The notes beneath the pieces are model-generated. The model searched no databases and was not told the origin of the DNA. It saw only the letters and a list, made by a program, of their open reading frames with translations. Shown here in pieces: positions 11,141-23,770 of a DNA stretch of 64,000 bases. Origin of the DNA: Symsagittifera roscoffensis (taxonomy: Eukaryota > Xenacoelomorpha > Acoela > Convolutidae). The translations under genes and the position numbers were made by a program. The stretch's first letter is position 1. The number at the start of each line of letters is the position of its first letter. Location: the NCBI RefSeq assembly GCF_963678635.1, contig NC_087070.1, forward strand, positions 36,707,109 through 36,771,108, written 5' to 3'.

Positions 11141-12000
11141 TCAAAGTTTAGTTTCTGTATGTTTCGATCTCAAAATTTCTTGAACAATTGTTTTTCTTTC
11201 TTGCGTTTCTGGCGATTTGAGGCCTTCATTTGGTTTAGGGAGGCGTACTACCTTCGATTTTTTCCACATTTGAGGTATGATGTTGACAGAAAGAGAGCCT
11301 GGTCCGAAGAAAGTTGAGAACTGATCTTAAGGCTTTAGACGGTTTCATCTTTTTTACAGTTTTCTACTTCGAGTGCTATAAAACTGAGTCAGCTAAGCTG
11401 AGTTTCAGAGCTTTCCGCTTGGTTACCCTGAGCTTTGTTGCTTCTGTGTGCCCTCAGTTTTCTCTGAGAAGCTTCAAACTCTCCTTTCGTAACAAAAAAT
11501 AATTTCTCTTCAGTTCTCTATACTTTTCCGTTCAAAATACTTTTGTTACTATAAGTATTTTAAAAAATATTGACAATTCAGTTCTCACCGATACAAAATA
11601 TCAGTTAACTAATTAAAGGCTGATAAAGTCTATGGTAGAGAAAGCTACCACTCAGACAAACTTAGGGATGGAAAAACGAACCATACTCAACTCACTTCAG
11701 GAGACAATCAAGACGAACTGGACAATAAAATTAGTAAGATAAACGGAAAAGATTTGAGGTCTTAAACTCCCCACCGTGTTTGTTTTCTTCGACCCTTAAT
11801 TAGTTCAAACCATCTATTACATAAACTTTGTTAGCATCTATCTATTATATATTTAAATGCGGGCTTCACTATCTCGCAATGTTTAAGCTTTTTCAACGTA
11901 TTATTTTTGCATGTTTTAGGTGTATGGTATATTGCAATGGTTAAGAATTTTTTTTCGATTTTCCAATTTGATTTTAGTAGTGGATACCGAGTTTAAATTA
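11141..12000. other. Intronic stretch, nothing recognised
   Basis: AT-rich sequence without coding potential or clear repeat structure. The first divergent satellite monomers may begin near its end. Confidence 0.4.
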
Positions 12001-12029
12001 AGTAGCCCAATATCGAATTAGGGGTTGCG

Positions 12030-14400
12030 ATTTTGGCCTCCAATTTTGAATGCCCGAATCATTTTAGTTAAATAGATAAGACGATTTTTGAGATTTTTTC
12101 AAAAATGTTCAGAAATTTCAAATAACAAAATAATTTACAAAACTTGAAGTTCCCAAACCTGTAGTTGGGTCCTGTCAGAGTACTCTAAGGACTTACAAAT
12201 CTTGCCTCCAAATATGACTGTTCAAATCCTTGTAGTTTTCGAGATATGACGTTTTTTGTGACTTTTTCAAAAATTTTTAGAAAACTTATTTTAATTTTTT
12301 CCGCAAAATCTGAAATTCCCAACCCTGTAGTTTGGTTCTGTCAGAGTAATCTAAAAGATTGCGAATCTTGCCTCTAAATATGACTACTCAATTCTTTGTA
12401 GTTTTCGAGATATGACGTTTTTTGTAATTTTTTCGAAAATTTTCAGAAAACTTAAATTATGATTTTTTAAAAATCTGAAATTCCCAACCCTGTAGTTGGG
12501 TACTGTCAGAGTACTATCAAAGATCGCAAATCTTGCCTCCAAATATAACTGCTCAAATCCTTGTAGTTTTCGTGATATGATGATGTTTTTTGTGATTTTT
12601 TCAAACCTTTTCAGAAATTTTTAATTAATTATTTCTAAAAATTTGAAATTCCCAACCTTGTATAGTAAGGTGTTGTCAGAGTACTCTAATGAGTTAAAAA
12701 TCTTGCCTCCAAATATGACTGTTCAAATCCTTGAAGTTTTCGAGATATGGCGTTTTTTGTGATTTTTTCAAAAACTTTTGAGAAAACATGTTAATTTTTT
12801 TTCGCAAAATCTGAAATTCCCAACCCAGTAGTTGGGTCCTCTCAGTACTCTCAAAGATTGCAAATCTTGCCTCCAAGTATGACTGCTCAATTCTTTGTAG
12901 TTTTCGAGATGTGACGTTTTTTATGATTTTTTCAAAATTTTCAGAAAACTTAAATTATGATTTTTTAAAAATCTGAAATTCCCAACCCTGTAGTTGGGTA
13001 CTGACAGAGTACTATCAAAGATCGCAAATCTTGCCTCCAATTATAACTGCTCAAATCCTTGTAGTTTTCGTGATATGGCGTTTTTTGTGATTTTTTCAAA
13101 AACTTTTCAGAAAACTTATATTAATTGTTTTTTGTGATTTTTTCAAACATTTTCAGAAATTTTTAATTAATTATTTGTAAAAATTTGAAATTCCCAACCT
13201 TGTAGTTAGGTGTTGTCAGAGTACTCTAATGAGTTAAAAATCTTGCCTCCAAATATGACTTCAAATCCTTGAAGTTTTCGAGATATGGCGTTTTTTGTGA
13301 TTTTTTCAAAAACTTTTCAGAAAACTTATATTAATTTTTTTTTCGCAAAATCTGAAATTCCCAACCCTGTAGTTGGGTCCTGTCAGTACTCTCAAAGATT
13401 GCAAATCTTGCCTCCAAGTATGACTGTTCAATTCTTTGTAGTTTTCGAGATGTGACGTTTTTTATGATTTTTTCAAAATTTTCAGAAAACTTAAATTATG
13501 ATTTTTTAAAAATCTGAAATTCTCAACCCTGTAGTTGGGTACTGACAGAGTACTATCAAAGATCGCAAATCTTGCCTCCAATTATAACTGCTCAAATCCT
13601 TGTAGTTTTCGTGATATGATGATGTTTTTTGTGATTTTTTCAAACATTTTCAGAAATTTTTAATTAATTATTTGTAAAAATTTGAAATTCCCAACCTTGT
13701 AGTTAGGTGTTGTCAGAGTACTCTAATGAGTTAAAAATCTTGCCTCCAAATATGACAGTTCAAATCCTTGAAGTTTTCGAGATATGGCGTTTTTTGTGAT
13801 TTTTTCAAAAACTTTTCAGAAAACTTATATTATTTTTTTTTCGCAAAATCTGAAATTCCCAACCCTGTAGTTGGGTCCTGTCAGTACTCTCAAAGATTGC
13901 GAATCTTGCCTCCAAGTATGACTGCTCAATTCTTTGTAGTTTTCGAGATGTGACGTTTTTTGATTTTTTCAAAATTTCTCAAAGAACTTATCTACGAAGA
14001 AATTCAAAAAATTTGAAACTACTAACTTGATGAAAATACAACTTTATTGTCAGCGTACACCCAGGCGTCTCAAATCTTGCCTTTTAATAGGGGTGCTCAA
14101 ATCTTTTTAGTTTTTGAGATAAGACGTTTTTTTTTCGGGTATTTTAGGTTTAAAAAAATTCACAAAATTTTGGATTCCTAACCCTATAGTAGGGTGCTCT
14201 CAGGGACTCTCAGTGGTTGCAAATCTGGCCTCCGTATTTCTCCAGAGGCCCATTAAGTTTTCGAGATGACGATTTTAAAATGGGAATTTAACAAAAATTG
14301 AAAGTTCGAAATTACCAACCCTGTAATTGGGTGCTGTCAGAGTACAATAAAAGTTTGCAGATGTTGTTTCCAATATATGCGGTTTGTCATGAGTTGTCGA
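12030..14400 (+). repeat. Satellite array, about 165-bp monomer, trimeric higher-order repeat
   Basis: The marker CTTGCCTCC recurs at 12201, 12367, 12532, 12702, 12865, 13030, 13242, 13407, 13571, 13739, 13904 and, altered, 14075, with steps of 163-171 bp and one of 212. Three monomer types alternate (endings like GAGTTAAAAATC, CAAAGATTGCAAATC and CAAAGATCGCAAATC), so like copies are about 498 bp apart, or about 541 where an extra 45-bp piece is present. Edge monomers are divergent, as expected for a tandem array grown by unequal exchange. Confidence 0.9.
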
Positions 14401-15690
14401 AAAATTTCGCAGCACCGAAGGTGCGTTAAACGCTAGTTGAATTTAAATTATATGTTTATAGCCCTAAAAAACTTTAACTGCAACTCAGATCGATGACAAT
14501 CTACGAAAGATTTATAGCGTCACGATAATTTACTAAAAAGACACGAGAGCACTTGTTTCTCATTGAAAAAAAATCTGAGAAAAAAAGTCTGAGTTTCAAC
14601 TCAGTGAGGCCAAATACAAGCGTTCAATAGGATGAGGTTGAAGTTCGCAGCTTCGGCGTTCGTACCATTTGCCATACAAAAATGAGTGATGTTTTTGAAC
14701 GGTTACATAGATTCATGCAACTTGAAATATTTCCCAAATTTTAACTGCGCACCAAAATTGATAATGAAAAACCAGGCATTGTCATACACCATTGCAACGT
14801 TTTTCACCAATTCGAGAGATAAGAAATCTATCGTGAGAACCAATAGACAAAAATAGATTGTTGAAACTGTGGCCTTCAAGTCATATTTCCGAAAAGCACA
14901 TGAATGAATCTAGTGTCGCGAACAAATTTGCAGAAATATAGATACATTTTGCACAATCTCAGGAAATTTAGAAAAAGAAAAAAAAAACAGATTTTGTTGA
15001 AAAAACAAACGCTGACTCCTATGGCTTATTGAAGGAGATAAATATTAGCCAGCACATACATTATCAAAAAAAATCGAACGAACAAAAATCTTCGCAAATA
15101 TCGTAACATCAAAAGCAGCCTTAACAAAATATGAGCGTATGAAAAACTCCCCACTATTCTACAATTACCAACAAACGAAACGACAGAATAGAGTACAGAT
15201 TCACTCGACATGTGAGTTTAGTTGGCTTCAAAGGCAAATGAAAAAACTTACGATGAATCTTTCTGTATGTCTCACTTGTAGATTTGCAATCACGCCTTTG
15301 CGGTCCGCTGGACAAGCAATTGAAGCAAAATTGTTTTAATCAACTTGTTCTTTTCGATCCACCATATTTTACTTATTCACCTGGTTGCGCACATTAAAAT
15401 ACCTAGTTTGAGCTTTGATGATGCGCATTCCAACGTTGCTTCAAAATTAGCGTGAAAAATCATTATGCCGACAAACCAGTCCTTCGAAAATTTCATAGCG
15501 ACTGGTAATTTGCATTCAATTCCTGCAACAAAACTGGCAGTCAGGTTTCACTTCAAGCGAGGATTTTAAGAATTCAGTTTCTGCGCAGCTTTCTATTTTT
15601 TTAATCTACAGGTGTTTATACAGTTTAGCAATGTTCAATTTGAAGAAGGACAGTTTATCGACTTCAGAAGCTATGTTGAAGGTGTCTGAG
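14401..15690. other. Intronic stretch, nothing recognised
   Basis: Only short spurious frames. No motif, repeat or RNA gene that I can support. Confidence 0.4.
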
Positions 15691-17590
15691 GGAAGGTCAT
15701 TTCATGCCTTCACTACTCTCGACCTTCTTCTGTAGACAGCGTAGTCTCGTGCTGTTGTTCTGGTCTCTAGTGTGAACTGGTGTCGTTTCGATACTGCTCT
15801 AGTTGATAATGTCGTGATATCAGACGGTGGGTTAAAAAAAAGGCGATGTTTTCGGCAATCGTCTGGTCTGTTTAGCTGAGCGTCGGTCGCATGGATGTAC
15901 CATGGCATACCGTACTCAAAGATAGGCCAAACATATGACATGTACATGTTTTCTATCCTGTGGCGGAGTAGGTTGGGCTGTAGGCGGAGGAGCTGAGAGG
16001 TCTTCAAAGTACCTCAGTTTACAACTTCGTCAAAATGACCTTTCAAAGTCGAGCTGGAGGCCCAGGAGGGTGGCAGTTTCTGGTTTGTTACCAGTGGGAG
16101 AGAAAGTGGAATTCAGTGGAATTTCCGATACTGTGGTCGTCGGCATAAATGTAAGTGTGAGTTGAGTCGTTTTTTCCAACAGATGCGCTGCGGATGCCTG
16201 CAAAGTATATTATCCAGAACAAGTTCTACGAGGCCTGAACAAGTTCCTTGAAAGACTTGAGTCAGAGCGATAAAAGACTTAGCACCTTCACATACGTCTT
16301 GGAACGTGCGACCAGAGAGGTGGTCTTTCATAGACGCAGCAAGTTACACCGGACCCCAATTCAACCATGTCAAACGCTGCTGCGATATCAATTTGTGTTA
16401 AGGTCCACTTGTGGCGACTGTTGAGGAATCTCATCGCAACATCCATTTTGAAAGGCCACTTGCTTGTCGTGTAGGATGTTAGTGTCTCTACAGTGCTGCA
16501 AAAAAAGCGCGACCGTATTTTTAAAAGGGCTATCGGACGATAGTTTGGGGAGACGGATTTCGCCGTTAATGGTACTGCTAGAACGCCCACAAGTTCTCTG
16601 AAGACACGAAGGGATATCTGCGAAGGTCCTCCAGCCTTGCATGGGGCAAGGTTCTTGAGAATTGTCTTAGCACTGAACGATTCAATGTCTATACCAGACA
16701 GATTGACGGGTGAAGTAGGGAAAGCCTTATAGTCTCATAGTCTCAGTAGGGTAAAATTTCATTCTACTGTGGAAATGAGAGCCAAAGAGCTCAGCTTTCT
16801 CGAGCAGTACGCTTGTATAACTACCACCAGACTGCATTGGTGGTATGCGGGAGCAGTGGCCGGGAGATTGAAGGGAGGTCGACTTCAGAATATGCGATTT
16901 CTTCGTGCTTAATAGACATACTGCTTAGTTTAGCCTTCAAGTCATTCGCATACTTTCACTCAACGCTATGAATGATGCTCAAGGCTAGTTGGCGCTCACT
17001 AGCAAGATAATTTTGCAGGACGCTCTGACACTGCGAGTTCCACCAGGGTACGGACATTGCTTGGAACGTTACTTCGTAATAAATAGAGACAATGACCTTT
17101 GAAGGGTCTTCTTCAGGTGTTTGCAGGACTTGCCCATAGCTTGAATATTTTTTTCTGGAGCTTCAGAAGCCACTAATGCATGGTTTTCCAATCAGTTTTC
17201 CTGTAGTAGTCCTATCCTTTCCTTGTAGCTGGTGAGGGGTCTGAAGCTATGTCTAGGCTAGCAGTGGCTGTAACCTCATATGCAACGCTGGTCGGATATG
17301 CAACCCTGGTCAATGTGAACTTCTACTTCATCTATTGGAAGCCAAAAAAAATTAAGGTCGAGAGTGCTGCCTGACCAGTGTGTTGGATCGCGAACGTGTC
17401 GTGTGAGGCCGTAACCTCGCGTAACCGTGTTTCATCATCGCTGTCAGCTTATACTATTGTGGATGACGAGGTCGTTGCATCTTTTTCTAAAATGGCTACG
17501 ATAGTGCTGATCAGATTATCAGCTTGAGTAGAACTCTGATCAATTTCCTCCAATTCTCCCTTAAAAGCATCCTCATCAGAGCGTCTCGCA
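15690..17590 (-). mobile_element. Decayed LINE (endonuclease end, linker, RT)
   Basis: On the minus strand, in order: endonuclease end with THWSG and IFFG-like pieces near 17350; the linker with PWWNSQC near 17040; PNYRPIALL near 16560; QIDIAAAFDMV (RT motif A) near 16390; and the RT C-terminal region YMSYVWPIFEYGMPWY near 15930. Many stops and shifts separate the pieces. It differs from the LINE at 2050-6231 and is clearly older. Confidence 0.75.
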
Positions 17591-18260
17591 GCCGTTGATT
17601 TTCAGTCGTTTTTTTATATTTTCGCATATCTTTGCAGGCTATAAAGGAAGCTACCTTATTGCAGATTACATTAACAGTATTCTCTGCTCATGTAATTACG
17701 CCGATATTTGCCGAGGAAGGAAGGTTGAGCTGTACCTTGCTCGGGCCATAAGCAGTAGGTGGTATTATTTAGTTTCTTTTTCTTTTCCCCCGAGTTGAGA
17801 AGCACCAGAAAAGCTGTGCTAGTTCCTCGTTCTTGGCAATGGCGACCGAGTTTCTTGCAAACAAACAAACGTGTAAACGGAGGCTAAGAGGAGCTTCGCA
17901 CCACTCGCGATACCACTTGAAAAAAGTGCAAGCTAACAGAAAGAAAAGGAATAAAAAAAATTACAGATTTAGTTTTAAATGATGTTCTTTTAGCAGAAAA
18001 ATTGTCCAGAAACACATTCGACACGATTAATTGTAAATTCAAAAGCATTCTTCGAGCGGTAACTGAACCGGCAAAACTTCGATCCTGTAGAACCGAAAAT
18101 TGAAGCGATCCAAGGGTGAGCATTCAAATTTAGTTCCACTTGAAGCTATTCAAAATTAGGTCACTCAGCCGATACAATATAATCCAAAAACATTTGAGCA
18201 GAAAAAAGTTTAAAGCAAATGAAAGTAAAACAAAAAATGGGGTCCAGAGTGCCGCCTTCC
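17591..18260. other. Intronic stretch, nothing recognised
   Basis: Separates two oppositely oriented decayed LINEs. No supported feature. Confidence 0.35.
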
Positions 18261-18289
18261 ATTAGTGGACCCGACGATTGTGCAAGCAG

Positions 18290-19480
18290 CCGCAAATGAC
18301 GTTCACCTACTCTCCCCAATAGGGGAGCGCAAAAAGCAAGCTCGGACTGGGTTTTTGAATACGAGCTTCCGAAATCGACTGTTTAAATTCTAATTCTTCT
18401 CCTTCGCGTCGGCATTATTCTCATTCCCGGTTCTAATATCTGCTCCCCGTTTAATCACAAAATTCTCCGTTCCCAAACAAGTGCGTGGTGCCACTTCTGT
18501 AGATGGATGCATTTAAAATGCAGTGGTATAACCACGCTGAAATATCACAGATTTTTAATGTCCCACCTGCACAGGAAATTACATCTTGCCGCTCCCAGTA
18601 ACAAATTCCGCAACGAGTTCCCGACCAACTTCTATCCTGTCTTCAACTACATTTCCCCCAGCAATAACGCCTTCTTGATTTCAAACACTGACAGTTCAAC
18701 TATTTGCGACAAACCCCCATAGTAACCAAGCCAATCCACTCTGACCGACACTTAAGTCCCTGAATATTCTGCAGTTAAACTGCAATGGCATCTATGAAAG
18801 CGCCTGAAAAAGCTGTTTTAATGTGCGAGTACCTTATTCACATTGTGGTTTTTCAAGAAACCAAACTCAACTATAAAAACCGCGCTCCCTCGTTAGAGGG
18901 TGGAGTTCTAATTACAGCAATTCACAACTCTTCTCTACGATTAACATAATAGTGGAAGACAGAACTTTGGAGGCGCCAATTTTTATCCCTCCCCTCAGTA
19001 GGTGTCCTAAGGACTATAAAGAAACCATTTCAATTCTCCTCTCAGAAGAAAAAGTATTGTTCTAGGAAATGCAAATGCTCATTTCTCACTTTGGTGCTCT
19101 AAAATGCCAGAGGACCGGCGCAGGCTAATCTAGGTGCCGAAATTACTCAATCCTCATTTACCCTACCAAATGACCACCATCAAACTCGACTGCCATATGA
19201 TAGAAGTTCATTAGCATCATCACCTGACATATCACTCTCATCCTCCTCAATTTTAATGAATCTTCTCATTTCTGAGGATATCTTTCTGCGCCTCATAAAA
19301 CTTTTATAAACTTAAGAAAAGCGGACTGGAAAGTTTTTTTTAAATGATATCGAAGTTACTATTGCAAAGCTACCTATCCAGCCGGATGTAAATGGCCCGG
19401 AGCGGATTTTTCGTGATACTGTTCTCTTTGCATCTTGTCACCATATTCCTGCAGGACATCATCGTTTCTTTATACCTGGA
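18290..19480 (+). mobile_element. Decayed LINE 5' half (zinc finger, endonuclease)
   Basis: Scattered frames read: a finger-like piece CHFCRWMHLKCSGITT at about 18490; the endonuclease start LNILQLNCNGIYES at about 18760; a VVFQETKL-like piece at about 18850; GNANAHFSLWCSKMPEDRRR at about 19060; a SSPDISLSSS-like piece; then FINLRKADWKVFFND and IPAGHHRFFIPG at about 19300-19480. This order (finger, APE endonuclease, KADW linker) is that of a Jockey/I-type LINE whose RT half has been lost. Confidence 0.75.
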
Positions 19481-19599
19481 CCTGATTATTTTTATACAGT
19501 TCATTCGTTTCCATGAGCTTTTTAAGTTAGTTGTATGCTAATCTAGTGGTTGCGGCGAGATTATTAGAATAGCAATTTTGTTCCATCGAAACTCAGGTG

Positions 19600-20800
19600 C
19601 TATAAAGATATAAATTATAGAATACCTTTCTTTCGAATGTGGTTTTCAGTTGTTAGTTTTCTCATTGGAATAAAATAGTTCCTATTGATCCAGTTTTCTC
19701 TTTGTATTGTAGTTTTTTTTTCAAAAGTTCAATAATAAGTGTTTCCTTAAATTTTAACAGGACAATAATTTTTCTTTTAAATGCGAAAGTTTCGAAAACT
19801 ATTATTATCAAAATCAAAATGATACCTAACCTGTTCCTGCAATGAAATTTTAGTTATGCTATTATTCCGGTTTTCGAGGAAACTGGCGGAATAACTGTGC
19901 CTGGCTTGTTTTTTTTCTAGACGAGTTTTAAATTTTAACTGGCCACTCTTAACAGATTTTCAAAATCTCAGCTGCAAGGTATTGACGTCTTGTTCAAATT
20001 TAAAGAAATACATCATTTAATTTTTTATTTTTTTGTCGAAAGAAATTGAAATGGGACAACTATTTGGTCTTTTTAATATTAAATAAGACGCTAAATACAT
20101 CACTTTTTGCTTATGATAGAGTAGGGGAGTAATTACGAAAACATTAGATCAATTTGCTACAGGACAGTTAAAATATTCAGCGTTGCTGGGGCTTAAAATT
20201 CTGAATGAATGTTTTTTTTTACAGCTCCGTGAAGTGACGATGAACGTAAAAATTTCTAACTCTTGAATCGTTTTTAGATGTCAATGATTGTAGTGACGAC
20301 ATTTCTATAGGTTCGCAGAGTGAATTTTAACTTGTTTTTGAGTTCTCTTCTTCAATTTGATAAAAATAAGGCAAATGAAGGCACATATATAGTTCGAATT
20401 GAGTTTTTCTGTTTATTCACGCCAAATTAAATTTTTCGCAGTCAGGCTATCGATTTTTCATTTATTCAGTTCATGTGCTCAAGTGACTGCAAATTACACT
20501 CTCTCATTGAAAAGTGAAAAAACTGAACGACTTCTAGTTTCGAATGTGGTTTTTCCCAGATCCAGTTTTTTGTTGCGTCATTTTTAACAAAAAGGTCAAT
20601 CATAACTTTTCCTGAGATTCTCCGAGCTTTAAGGCCATATGTTTTTTTATTTGAAACTAGAAAGCTCCAAGAATTTTCATTTTTTCATTTATTTTTTCAA
20701 ATTATTGTTTTTTGATTCTTTGCGCTGATTGACACTTTTCCAACTGTCTGTTGGCTATGTTGTTTTAAGGATTTTTGAAAAGAACTATTCTGGTTTCTTG
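19600..20800 (+). repeat. Interspersed repeat family R, partial plus long copy
   Basis: Landmarks shared with 43615-44060 and 49270-49755 include GATGAACGTA, GACTTCTAGTTTCGAA, TGATCCAGTTTTCTC and TTTTCCAACTGTCTGTTGGC. A short partial copy lies at about 19620-19720 and a longer one at 20225-20765. No coding capacity; class unknown. Confidence 0.6.
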
Positions 20801-20809
20801 TAACTAATA

Positions 20810-20866
20810 AATGCTAATGTTGTGAGGAATTGCGCTTGAATATAAGTTTCAGAATTAAGTTTTCTC
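20810..20866 (+). repeat. 67-bp satellite, first monomer (left of MITE)
   Basis: One monomer (GTGAGGAATTGCGCTTGAAT through AAGTTTTCTC) detached from the main array by the 380-bp element that follows. Confidence 0.8.
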
Positions 20867-21246
20867 GGTGCATATACAAAACAGTCCCATACAAAACAGT
20901 CCAATTCAAAATAGTCCAAAAAAAATCATGAAATGAGCGAAAAAACAGTCCAATACAAAAAAAGTCCGGTTTAATGTCGCCGGTGGGCGCGCTACTCGCG
21001 CGTCGCCGCTTTGCGGCGATAAACAGCTGTAAATTTCGTATTAAGTCCTACCCTCTGTTGGCAAGCTCGCAACTCGTTGGCGCGACTGCGGCGATCACTA
21101 TTTTGTTCTTTGTTTGTTGAACAAAGGACAATTCTGGGCTTGTTAAAACAATTATTACTGGGGACTGTTCTGTATCGGACTGTTTTTCATTCACTTTCAT
21201 ACTTTTCCGGACTGTTTTGTATTGGACTGTTTTGTACAGACACGAA
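20867..21246. mobile_element. MITE-like DNA transposon inserted in the 67-bp satellite
   Basis: The 380-bp element has inverted ends beginning GTGCATATACAAAACAGTCC and, in reverse, GTGTCTGTACAAAACAGTCC. Both arms carry several short tandem copies of a TACAAAACAGTCCAA-type unit. A six-base TTTCTC stands on each side (20861-20866 and 21247-21252), although a satellite monomer has this word only once, which supports a target-site duplication. The centre has a GC-rich palindromic stretch (about 20980-21020). No transposase frame. Confidence 0.8.
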
Positions 21247-22870
21247 TTTCTCAATGCGCTAAATTGCAAGTGATGGGAGGAATTGCACTTGAATATAAGT
21301 TTCAGGATTAAGTTTTCTCAATGGGTTAAATTGCAAATGGTGTGAGGAATTGCGCTCGAATATAAGATTCAGGAATAAGTTTTCTCAATGGGTTAAATTG
21401 CAAATGGTGAGAGGAATTGCGCTCGAATATAAGTTTCAGGATTAAGCAATGGGTTAATTTGCATATGGTGTGAGCAATTGCACTTGAATATACGTTTGAG
21501 AATTAAATTTTCTCAATGGGTTAAATTGCAAATGGTGTGATGAATTTCGCTTGATCATAAGATTCAAGATTCAGTTATCTCTATGGGTTAAATTGCAAAT
21601 GGTGGCAGGAATGGCGCTCGAATATAAGTTTCAGGATTAAGTTTTCTCAATGGGTTAATTTGCAAATGGTGTGAGCAATTGCGCTTGAGTATACGTTTGA
21701 GAATTAAGTTTTCTCAATGGGTTAAATTGCAAACGGTGTGAGGAATTTCGCTTGATCTTAAGATTCAAGATTCAGTTTTCTCTATCGGTTAAATTGCAAA
21801 TGGTGTGAGGAATCGCGCTTGAATATAAGTTTCGGAATTAAGTTTTCTCAATGGGTTAAGTTGCAAATGGTGTGAGGAATTGCGCTTGAATAGAATTTTC
21901 AGGATTAAGTTTTCTCAATGGGTTAAATTGCCAATGGTGTGAGGAGTTGCTCTTGAATATAAGTTTCAGGATTAAGTTTTCTGAATGGGTTAAATTGCAA
22001 ATGGTGTGAGGAATTGCGCTTGAATATAAGTTTCGGGATTAAGTTTTCTCAATTGGTTAAATTGCAAATGGTGGGAGGAATTGCGCTTGAATATAAGTTT
22101 CAGGATTAAGTTTTCTCAATGGGTTAAGTTGCAAATGGTGCGAGGAATTGCGCTTGAATACGTTTCAGAATTAAGTTTTATCAATGGGTTAAATTGCAAA
22201 TGGTGTGAGCAATTGCGCTTGAATATAAGATTCAGGATTAGGTTTTCTCTATGGGTCAAATTGCAAATGTTGTGAGGAGTTGCGCTTGAATATAAGTTTC
22301 AGAATTAAGTTTTCTCAATAGGTTAAAGTGCAAATGGTGCGATGAAATGCGCTTGAATATAAGTTTCAGAATTAAGTTTTCTCAATGGATTAAATTGCAA
22401 ATAGTGTGAGGAATTGCGCTTGAATATAAGTTTCAGGATTAAGTTTTCTCAATGGGTTAAATTGCAAATAATGTGAGGAATTGCGCTTGAATATAGGATT
22501 CAGGATTAAATTTTCTCTATTGGTTAATTTGCAAATGGTGGGAGGAATTGCGTTTGAATATAATTTTCAGGATTAAGTTTTCTCTATGGGTTAAATTGCA
22601 AATGGTGTGAGGAGTTGCGCTTGAATATAAGTTTCAGAATTAAGTTTTCTCAATGGGTTAAATTGCAAATGGTGTGAGGAATTGCGCTTGAATATAAGTT
22701 TCAGAATTAAGGTTTCTCAATGGATTAAATTGCAATTGGTGTGAGGAATTGCGCTTGAAAATAAGATTCAGGATTAAGTTTTCTCTATGGGTTAAATTGC
22801 AAATGGTGTGAGGAATTGCGCTTGAATAGAAGTTTCAGGATTAAGTTTTTTCAATGGTTTAAGTGTTTGG
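21247..22870 (+). repeat. 67-bp satellite array
   Basis: About 24 tandem copies of a 67-bp unit (GGTTAAATTGCAAATGGTGT, then GAGGAATTGCGCTTGAAT, then AAGTTTCAGGATTAAG and TTTTCTCAATG). Copies differ by point changes and small indels. Long frames across it are by-products of the repeat. Confidence 0.92.
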
Positions 22871-23354
22871 AAAAAGCACTACTTATAAATCTTAAAAAAG
22901 AAATTGCGAGAGCAACTGTCTTGAATTTGGGAACTTGACTTTTTCCCGTAAACAATTTTTCTCTTTTTGTTTCACTTCTCATCTTGTCTTCTCTCAACAT
23001 CTTCCAGGTTAATTAGCACTTGGCCTTGAGTTAAAGCCGTGGCTTCTGCACACTATGAGCTGAGGTTTGAATATCGACCGGACCTGGTTTTTTTCAGCAT
23101 GTATGCAATGGGAAAAAAATTATGTGGGTAAAATTGCACTGTCGGAGTTTCGTTTGTCTGCTCAATTTTTGTCGGCTGAGTTGCCACATCACGGGTTTGG
23201 CTTTTGCTGTTAACGGTTTCATTGCAAGTGTTGTTCATTCTGGTTTCATGATTTTGTTATCTCAAATTCGGAAGATAAAATTATTTTTAATATCTTTGCT
23301 GTGACGTGCTGCTTGCTATGCCTCTCTGTTAACTTGTTTTTGTTTTGGAATTAG

Positions 23355-23770
23355 GGAGAGATGAAATTTAAAGGAGACAGGCTCATCGAAGGCGGAGATT
23401 TGATAAAGGAGGGTAAGACTAACGGAATCGGTTACCATGAAGTGCGACAATTTCAAGTGGACTACTACATGATCCGATACTATTTCATTACTTGCTGCCA
23501 TGGAGCCTATATGGAATCGATCTTAGAAGATTTTCAGAGGGGTATGCCACCCGATATTGTGATTATGAACTCATCTTTATGGGATATTACACGCTACGGT
23601 GCCATGTCTGTTAAGATGTTTGAAGTTAATATCACAAGATTGTTGGATCGAATTAAAGAAGTTCTTCACCCCGCGTGTATGTTCATCTGGCTCACGACAC
23701 TTTTTGTCAGTAGTGAAATCAGAGGAGGTTTCATGATTCCACAGATCGCGCATAAGAAAGACAGTATCAG
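23355..23770 (+). CDS. PCED1: PCED1 exon 2
   Basis: Acceptor TTAG|GGAGAG at 23354 and donor ATCAG|GTAATA at 23771. The exon has 416 nt, entering in phase 0 and leaving two bases. It encodes residues 58-195 of the PC-esterase fold: EVRQF, RYYFIT, PPDIVIMNSSLWDITRYG (residues 122-139, the conserved central block with Asn129 and the WD pair) and NITRLLDRIKEVLHP. The order and spacing match the PCED1 family closely. The following intron is only 767 bp. Confidence 0.88.

Larger units (their letters stand above)
6699..23354 (+). other. PCED1: PCED1 intron 1 (16.7 kb, repeat-filled)
   Basis: GTAAGG at 6699 and TTAG at 23351-23354 bound the intron, and the phases (0/0) match. It contains an RT fragment, a Penelope copy, repeat family S, a 165-bp satellite, two decayed LINEs, repeat family R and a 67-bp satellite with a MITE inside. 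No other exon with PCED1 similarity was seen within it. Confidence 0.75.

Noticed and set aside
22081-22275. 64-codon frame across the 67-bp satellite
   Set aside because: Direct translation of repeats; the repeat period 67 is not a multiple of three and other copies do not keep the frame.
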